Assembly (NCBI GenBank): GCA_029237755.1
Contig: JAQZBT010000002.1
Span: 1-26,137 of the forward strand
Origin: Candidatus Saccharimonadota bacterium
Lineage (GTDB): Bacteria; Patescibacteriota; Saccharimonadia; UBA4664
Direction of reading: 5' to 3'
DNA: 26,137 nt
The notes under the pieces are model-generated. The model worked only from the letters and a program-made list of their open reading frames with translations, made no database searches and had not been told where the DNA came from. A program made the position numbers and the translations under genes. Position 1 is the stretch's first letter. Each line of letters opens with the position of its first letter. Below are positions 21,326 through 26,137 of the stretch, one piece after another.

Positions 21326-23127
21326 CCGGTGTGCTCATTATCAATATGGGCGACTTGTCCGGGCGTGAGACGGAACATGCCTTCGTCGAGGCGGGACTGG
21401 TCGAAATAGTGGGCCATGAAGCCGACACTGCGCGAGAGGACGAAGACGCCGTTGAAGAACTCGGCATCCACCAACGCGCGCAGGCGGGCGGTGTCGTAAC
21501 CTTCCTTTTCGGATAGCAGGTCGAGCATGAGAGCGGCGATGGCGCCGTCGACGTTGAGGATGAGGTTGCCCTTCTTGCGGGTCGTCTCGGTTTCGACGCC
21601 CTGGGCGAAGTTGGTGAAGCGGGCGTCTTTGAGGCTGGATTTGAATTCGAGCAACTTGGCGACGCGGGGGTCGGGCAGGTCGGAGCGGTACTTGCGGTGG
21701 CCGATACCCAGGATGTAACTGCGGACGCGTGCGCGTTCTTCTACCAATTGCGCCGGGCTGATGCCGCGCTCCACTCCTTCGAGCCAGGTGGCGGCGGCTT
21801 GGTTGATGGCGCCGCCGAAGCGCGGGCCGATGGTGAGCAGGCCGGAGGCCAGGGAGCTGACGAGGTCTTTGCCGGCACGGGCGGAGACGATGGTGTTGAC
21901 CGCGCCGGAGACGTAGGGGCCGTGGTCGACGAGCAGCCGGAGCACGAAGTCGACAAACTCGTCGAGCTCGCGGGACTTGGTGCGGTGGCCGAGAAACATG
22001 CTGATGACGATGTGGGCAAAGGAGTTGTTGGAGGCCAGATCGAGCAGCTCAGTGCCAACCAGGTAGACTTCGTCGCCGCGGTCGCCGGAGACGGTGCTCG
22101 AGATGAGGGCGGGCTTGCGCGCCGATAGTTTCGCGGCCTGAGGTTCAGGGTCGGGTAGCTTGGTCTTGAACGTCAGGGCGGCAATCGAATCGACGAAGTC
22201 CTGGTAGGTGGGAGCGGCCTTGGCGCCCGCGGCGTTGAGCGCGGCCGCTTTGGCACGGGCCGACTCGTCGTCGGTCTTGGCCATGGCCTTGGCGTGGCCA
22301 AACTGCGGCGGAGTATCGAAGAGGTCGGCGACGGTACCGGCGATATAGCAGACGACCGGCTTGGTGATGCGGCCGTCTTTGAGGAGGTCGACCAGCACAT
22401 ATTCATCGTCACCACCCAGCTCACCAAAGTAGGCGATGGCCTTGGTCTGGTCGTCGGCCTGAGCCGCCAGGAAGGCATCTTCGGGAGTGAGTACCGGGAA
22501 GCGTTCCCCTCCCAGTGCCAACGAGAAGCTGAGCGAGTGCCCGGTGGTGGCGACGGTGCGGATGACTTCGTTGACCATACCGCCCGACGACGAGACGACG
22601 GCGATGGAGCCGGGGTTGAAGAGCCTGGACTGCTCGAGCTGGAGCGCCTGTGTGCCACCGATCGCGCCCAGCTTCACTACTCCGGGGACGACGATGCCGA
22701 CACTGGCGCCGCCGATGATCCAGATGCCCCGCGCATCGGCCTCACGGTAGAGCTCTATAGCATGCTTCTCGGGGAAGCCTTCGGCAAATATGACGCCGCC
22801 GACCAGTCCGGGCAGCTGGTCCATGGCCTCGCGGCTGGAGCGGAGGACGCGGCGGCCGGAGGAGAGATTAACGAAGAGATTGGCGGCTTTGCGCGCGGAC
22901 TCTGGCAGTTCGGGGAGTGTGTTGTAAGCGGGAATCATGACCTCTTTGGGTCCGAAGAAGTAGCGCTCACTGCGGCGGCCGGAGGCGACGATGGCGGTCA
23001 CACTGGGGGACTTGCGGCCGGCCAGGTAGTCGAAGTCGAGCATGGACTGAATGATGCCGCGATGACTGCCGAGGGCGACGACCTTGGGGTCGAGTTTGCG
23101 CAGGCGGATGATATCAAGATGGGTCAT
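21319..23127 (-). CDS. aclA: ATP-citrate lyase, SCS-alpha/citrate-synthase-like subunit
   Basis: 602 residues, matching the large subunit of two-subunit ATP-citrate lyases. Residues 1-320 are succinyl-CoA-synthetase-alpha-like, with the phospho-His H278 in QFGHAKAMAK. The C-terminal part (about 345-602) is the citryl-CoA lyase domain; its catalytic residues are present as H402 (VDHGP), H477 (GIGHRKY) and D527 (NVDG). RAGKDLVSSLASGLLTIG is close to the eukaryotic enzyme. The complex converts citrate, CoA and ATP to acetyl-CoA and oxaloacetate. It overlaps its partner gene by 4 nt (aclB first). The stop codon lies in the arm of repeat element B. The family is certain; whether it runs toward citrate cleavage is not shown. 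Confidence 0.94.
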   Translation of the reverse strand: MTHLDIIRLRKLDPKVVALGSHRGIIQSMLDFDYLAGRKSPSVTAIVASGRRSERYFFGPKEVMIPAYNTLPELPESARKAANLFVNLSSGRRVLRSSREAMDQLPGLVGGVIFAEGFPEKHAIELYREADARGIWIIGGASVGIVVPGVVKLGAIGGTQALQLEQSRLFNPGSIAVVSSSGGMVNEVIRTVATTGHSLSFSLALGGERFPVLTPEDAFLAAQADDQTKAIAYFGELGGDDEYVLVDLLKDGRITKPVVCYIAGTVADLFDTPPQFGHAKAMAKTDDESARAKAAALNAAGAKAAPTYQDFVDSIAALTFKTKLPDPEPQAAKLSARKPALISSTVSGDRGDEVYLVGTELLDLASNNSFAHIVISMFLGHRTKSRELDEFVDFVLRLLVDHGPYVSGAVNTIVSARAGKDLVSSLASGLLTIGPRFGGAINQAAATWLEGVERGISPAQLVEERARVRSYILGIGHRKYRSDLPDPRVAKLLEFKSSLKDARFTNFAQGVETETTRKKGNLILNVDGAIAALMLDLLSEKEGYDTARLRALVDAEFFNGVFVLSRSVGFMAHYFDQSRLDEGMFRLTPGQVAHIDNEHTGF

Positions 23128-24308
23128 GAGGCGGCTCCGGTGGTTACGGTTTCGGCGGCTAGCGGCACGATCTTGGAGAGTGTGAGCTCAGGACCGGCGA
23201 CGCGACCATGCAGGTCCTCCCGCAGCAGGTACTTCTCCATCTGGGCCAGACCTTCGGCCTCGTTGGGCCCGCCGCGGCGCACAAAGACTTTGATATTCTG
23301 CTGACGCATCGGCTTTTTGACTTCGTCCAGAGCCTGGACGACACCCTTGAAGGTCTTGGAGATGTCGGTAAAGTTGGCGACTCCCCCGCCGATGATGAGG
23401 ACCTTGCGCGGAGCTTTGGATTTGAGCATGAGGGAGAGAACCTGCTTGGTGTAGAGGTAGGTCTCTTCGACGTTGGGATTGCCGGAGTATTCGCCGTAGT
23501 TGGCCAGGAGTTTGCCGTGGCCCTGGTTGTTGACCTCGTCGGCGACGACGATGCTGGCGCCACCGCCGGAGAGCAGGAGGAAGAAGGCGCCGTCGGGGTT
23601 GAGGACTTTGAGGCGGAATGAGGCCTGTGACTGGGAGGCGAGCTCGAGGATAGCCTCCTCTTCGGGCGTAAGTTGTGACGGGTCGCGGAAGTCGTCCGGA
23701 GTCCAGCGCTCGTTCACGAACGGGGCGGCTTCGTCGTCCACTTCAACAGCCGCGTCGAGCAGCTGAGGCGTGCCGTCGGTGATAACGAGCGGGTTGATCT
23801 CGAGGAAGGCGAAGTAGTTGTCGTCGAAGGTGTCGGCGAGGATCTGGAGCGACTCGGGCGGCAAGCCGAGTTCCTTCGCGGCGGCGGAGTCGGATGAGGA
23901 CTCGAGGCGGACCCGCTTGATGGCCCCGGCCTTGGATTCGACGTGGATGCCGCCAAGGCGGGAGTAGCTGACGAAGTTGCCGGCCCGGGTGCGCTCGATG
24001 GAGAGGTAGAATTCAGCTTCTTCGGCGTGGGCGGCGAAGGGTTCGATGAGGAGGTAGCGGTAACCGCGGCTCCCGAGCTCAGTGACGGCCTTGGCGAGAT
24101 CCGCCGCGGCCACGTCGAGTTTGACCAGGCCTTTCTTGAACCGGCCCTTTACGCCCTGGTCGACTTTGACCACGAAGCGGCCTTTGGAGGGCAGGTGCTT
24201 TTGCCAACCTTTGTCGTCCGTGTCGACTGAAACGCCGGCATATTCCACGCCCAGAGCCGCAGTTAGGATAGATTTTGCGCGGAATTCCGACAGTTTCTTT
24301 CGTGCCAC
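23124..24308 (-). CDS. aclB: ATP-citrate lyase, ATP-grasp subunit
   Basis: 394 residues. The N-terminal ATP-grasp half (1-240) has KGRFVVKVDQ and FAFLEINPLVI. The C-terminal citrate-binding half has LLLSGGGASIVVADE, LANYGEYSGNPNVEETYLYT and VLIIGGGVANFTDI, then FVRRGGPNEAEGL, close to the matching parts of eukaryotic ACL. It phosphorylates and binds citrate with the aclA product. The start is GTG 24308, chosen for GGAG at 7 nt; an extended -10 (TGCTATCAT, 24332-24340) lies just before. The two genes are coupled by a 4-nt overlap. No other TCA-cycle gene is in the window. Confidence 0.93.
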   Translation of the reverse strand: MARKKLSEFRAKSILTAALGVEYAGVSVDTDDKGWQKHLPSKGRFVVKVDQGVKGRFKKGLVKLDVAAADLAKAVTELGSRGYRYLLIEPFAAHAEEAEFYLSIERTRAGNFVSYSRLGGIHVESKAGAIKRVRLESSSDSAAAKELGLPPESLQILADTFDDNYFAFLEINPLVITDGTPQLLDAAVEVDDEAAPFVNERWTPDDFRDPSQLTPEEEAILELASQSQASFRLKVLNPDGAFFLLLSGGGASIVVADEVNNQGHGKLLANYGEYSGNPNVEETYLYTKQVLSLMLKSKAPRKVLIIGGGVANFTDISKTFKGVVQALDEVKKPMRQQNIKVFVRRGGPNEAEGLAQMEKYLLREDLHGRVAGPELTLSKIVPLAAETVTTGAAS

Positions 24309-24331
24309 AAGCCACTCCGAGTTACCGCTAC

Positions 24332-24340
24332 ATGATAGCA
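24332..24340 (-). promoter_or_regulatory. Extended -10 promoter of aclBA
   Basis: On the minus strand TGCTATCAT: TG, one base, then TATCAT. Leader of about 17 nt with GGAG before the GTG start. Confidence 0.55.
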
Positions 24341-24345
24341 GGGCG

Positions 24346-25530
24346 CTAGAGGGCAGTCATTTCTGCCTGAGTGGCGGGCTGGGCGCGGCGACGGTTGATC
24401 CAGGCGTTGAGGCGGCGGCCCATGTCGATGAAGGGCTTCTCGAACAGATTGAACGACAGGAATCCGACTACCAGCATGACCGCGCAGAAGACCGGCAGAT
24501 AGACGGCCAGCTTGAGCTCGGCCGGGCCGTCGACTGCGCCGGTGACGCGCCAGAGCCAGTCGCGCACCGGCAGCAGCGTGATGAGGAAGAGGAAGTGGAG
24601 CAGGTAGATGGAGTAGGAGTAACGGCCGAGGCGCCTGAGCAGGCCTAGTCGCATGATCCGGCCGAGCATGGTGCGTGATGGGATCGAGGCGAAGACCACC
24701 AGCAAGAGCGACAGGGTGGCGAGGCGGTACTCGCCCGAGAGTAGGAAAAAGCCGGCGACGAGGGTGGCGGCATCGAGGAAGTAGTAAGCGACCCGGTTTT
24801 CGAGCAGGCGGGTTCGGACGCGCTCGTTGGTCGCCACGAAGAAGAGCAGGATGCCGAGACCAAAGGCAAACCAGTGGGCCGGCGGGGCGAAGAAGATGAA
24901 GTTGGCGTGGCTGAAGGCTTGGATCTGTGAAGCGAACCGCCACCAGAGCTCACTGATGACGAAGAGCAGGATGGCCAGACCAAGCGCGCGGCGAGTGCTG
25001 GAGATGAAGCCGAAGATGAGCGGGAGGAAGAGGTAGAAGGTCTCTTCGACAAAGAGGCTCCAGCCGCCCGGCACGAGCTCGTAACCGGGGATGAAGCGCA
25101 GGAAGCCAAAGGCGAAGGTGGCGGACGAGGCTACGGTCGTCCAGTTGGGGAGCAGGATCAGCGCCCAGATCACGTTGACGAGCAGCCAGAACGGTACGAT
25201 GCGGAAGATGCGGCGGATATAGAAGCTGAGGATGGGCAGGCGGTCGGTCTTGAAGCGCTTCTGGGATGAGGCGAAGAGGGTGAAGGCGCTCAATATAAAG
25301 AAGAGCTGGACGCCGCGATGACCGGAGCCGAAGACGGTCTGCAGGGGGCCGATGGCAAATTGCGCTCCGACCTCGGCGGCCAAGTGGTAGGCGATGACCA
25401 TCAGAATGGCGACACCGCGCAGGCCGTCGATGTAGGGCAGTATCTGCTTGCGCTCGGCCACGGTGCTGTCTGTCCAGCGGCGCCAAACACCCCGGTAACC
25501 GCGCACGAGAGCACTCCACGTAAACCTCAT
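24346..25530 (-). CDS. Acyltransferase-3 (OafA/YrhL-type) membrane protein
   Basis: 394 residues with about ten membrane helices. The N-terminal signature YIDGLRGVAILMVIAYH (33-49) contains the catalytic His49. GHRGVQLFFILSAFTLF and the RRIFRIVPFW motif (FYIRRIFRI) are family hallmarks, as are GWSLFVEETFYLFLP and the late RRLGRYSYSIYLLH. Members move acetyl or other acyl groups from the cytosol to surface polysaccharide, peptidoglycan or lipids. There is no SGNH partner domain. It is divergent from the GtrA gene, with overlapping promoters and a probable leaderless start. Acceptor unknown. Confidence 0.93.
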   Translation of the reverse strand: MRFTWSALVRGYRGVWRRWTDSTVAERKQILPYIDGLRGVAILMVIAYHLAAEVGAQFAIGPLQTVFGSGHRGVQLFFILSAFTLFASSQKRFKTDRLPILSFYIRRIFRIVPFWLLVNVIWALILLPNWTTVASSATFAFGFLRFIPGYELVPGGWSLFVEETFYLFLPLIFGFISSTRRALGLAILLFVISELWWRFASQIQAFSHANFIFFAPPAHWFAFGLGILLFFVATNERVRTRLLENRVAYYFLDAATLVAGFFLLSGEYRLATLSLLLVVFASIPSRTMLGRIMRLGLLRRLGRYSYSIYLLHFLFLITLLPVRDWLWRVTGAVDGPAELKLAVYLPVFCAVMLVVGFLSFNLFEKPFIDMGRRLNAWINRRRAQPATQAEMTAL

Positions 25531-25536
25531 ATGGTT

Positions 25537-25545
25537 AGATTAGCA
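25537..25545 (-). promoter_or_regulatory. Extended -10 for the acyltransferase gene
   Basis: On the minus strand TGCTAATCT; TAATCT ends 6 nt before the ATG at 25530. It overlaps the -35 of the divergent GtrA promoter. Confidence 0.5.
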
Positions 25546-25568
25546 TGAGCGGGATGAGGTGTTAGCAT
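25540..25568 (+). promoter_or_regulatory. Promoter for GtrA gene
   Basis: TTAGCA (25540-25545), 17-bp spacer, TAGCAT (25563-25568) with extended TG at 25560-25561. The ATG at 25576 lies 7 nt after it. A start-stop ATGTAA (25571-25576) shares a base with the ATG. Confidence 0.55.
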
Positions 25569-25575
25569 CAATGTA

Positions 25576-26040
25576 ATGGATAGGCTAAAGCGCAGTTTGA
25601 GGACCAAGTCGGACAAGACCTCGGTGCAGCTGGTACGGTACGCGTTTGTCGCCGGCATCGGGCTGGCGGTGGACTTCGGGCTGTTGGTACTGCTGACCGA
25701 GGCGGGCATGCACTACCTGACAGCGGCCACGATTGCGTTTGTCGTCGCGCTGGTGGTCAACTACGTGCTGAGCATGCTGTGGGTCTTCCCGCGCTCGCGG
25801 CATAGCCGGTGGCGCGAGTTTGGGATGTTTGGCGCCATTGGCCTGGTGGGACTGGGACTCAACGACCTGTTGATGTGGGTGCTCACATCCGGTCTGGGTA
25901 TGCACTATGTCGTGTCAAAAGCGGTGACGACGGGACTAGTCTTTACCTGGAACTTCATCGCGCGCAAGTCGTTCTTCGCGGCTCCGGTGCCGGTGCTCAA
26001 GACTGTTGCGCAGCCGGACCACGACCCGGACCTCAAATAA
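25576..26040 (+). CDS. GtrA family membrane protein
   Basis: 154 residues with four membrane helices (about 20-42, 46-68, 82-102, 110-130). Family features: LVRYAFVAGIGLAVDFGLL near the start, VNYVLSMLWVF in helix 2, FGAIGLVGLGLNDLL, and TTGLVFTWNFIARKSFF at the end. GtrA proteins are thought to flip or hand over undecaprenyl-linked sugars for surface glycan modification. A basic N-terminus (KRSLRTKSDK) suits the positive-inside rule. It may work with ManC-derived mannose or the divergent acyltransferase; that is inference. It converges on the last, partial gene. Confidence 0.92.
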   Translation: MDRLKRSLRTKSDKTSVQLVRYAFVAGIGLAVDFGLLVLLTEAGMHYLTAATIAFVVALVVNYVLSMLWVFPRSRHSRWREFGMFGAIGLVGLGLNDLLMWVLTSGLGMHYVVSKAVTTGLVFTWNFIARKSFFAAPVPVLKTVAQPDHDPDLK

Positions 26041-26049
26041 TTCGCTTGC

Positions 26050-26137
26050 CTAGTCCCTGAACACTGACTGGCTCAGTTTCACCGCCTGCTCGACCCGTTC
26101 GAGGTTGCCGGTGGCTTCCGGCTTCATCTCGATGGAG
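26050..26137 (-). CDS. 3' end of an unidentified gene
   Basis: Only the last 28 residues or so are visible: SIEMKPEATGNLERVEQAVK, then LSQSVFRD and TAG (26050-26052). The frame is open to the window edge, has natural helical composition, and stops just beyond the GtrA stop in a typical convergent arrangement. No family can be named from so short a piece. Confidence 0.5.
   Translation of the reverse strand, partial: SIEMKPEATGNLERVEQAVKLSQSVFRD

Noticed and set aside
21892..21930. Apparent loss of a His in aclA (SGAVNTI where eukaryotic ACL has SGAHNTI).
   Set aside because: Counting against the human enzyme, the catalytic His is the one in DHGP eight residues earlier, which is conserved here (H402), as are H477 and D527.
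1..26137. Alternative genetic code with TGA as Gly or Trp, as in some Patescibacteria.
   Set aside because: TGA ends lexA, the CAP gene, the peroxiredoxin gene and aclA at the expected family lengths, and Trp is written TGG.
1..26137. CRISPR arrays, tRNA or rRNA genes, insertion sequences, prophage genes.
   Set aside because: No regularly spaced direct repeats, no cloverleaf or rRNA core sequences, and no transposase, integrase or phage structural motifs were seen.

Overview
The window is 26.1 kb of GC-rich, very compact bacterial DNA carrying about 29 protein genes, most of them for the cell envelope. Stops are normal, and TGA ends several genes, so the genetic code is standard. Stop and start codons often overlap by 4 nt. 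Many genes have a -10 hexamer only 6-7 nt before the ATG, which suggests leaderless mRNA. The gene set (LTA-synthase-like sulfatase, VanW/PG_binding_4 proteins, a DUF3152 metalloprotease, a CAP protein, LexA, many short anchored proteins) fits a monoderm-type envelope. My best guess is a Patescibacteria/Saccharibacteria-like or actinobacterium-related lineage. This is inference from gene families and style; there is no rRNA or other marker here.

Layout. 1-3.1 kb: 3' end of an acylphosphatase gene, a secreted CAP protein, a pyrimidine-dimer glycosylase, a methyltransferase and a first anchored GDPD-type phosphodiesterase. 3.2-5.4 kb: a + operon of a small anchored protein, a PG_binding_4/DUF3152 metalloprotease fusion and a MORN-like miniprotein. 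5.5-7.7 kb: small membrane or helical proteins and a PAS-only sensor. 7.8-11.4 kb: a neutral zinc peptidase, a 2-TM ion channel with an odd filter, a peroxiredoxin and an LTA-synthase-like sulfatase. 11.4-14.5 kb: a YHYH protein, a serine beta-lactamase-fold hydrolase and two orphan genes. 14.5-24.3 kb (almost all -): lexA, a VanW protein, a second GDPD, glmS, manC and a two-gene ATP-citrate lyase. 24.3-26.1 kb: an acyltransferase-3 protein divergent from a GtrA protein, then the end of one more gene.

Working together. GlmS (amino-sugar supply), ManC (GDP-mannose), GtrA (lipid-linked sugar transfer), acyltransferase-3, the LTA-synthase-like enzyme, two GDPDs and the PG-binding proteins form a plausible glycan/polyanion envelope programme. 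ATP-citrate lyase could supply cytosolic acetyl-CoA.

The most notable signal is not a gene. Two ~100-nt intergenic elements (14495-14604 on + and 21227-21325 on -) share blocks of 13, 9 and 20 identical bases, including a CGTAC/GTACG hairpin. Each is closed by an outer stem whose sequence differs between copies while pairing is kept. They look like copies of an unrecognised structured RNA or small palindromic repeat family, each starting in the stop codon of the gene before it.
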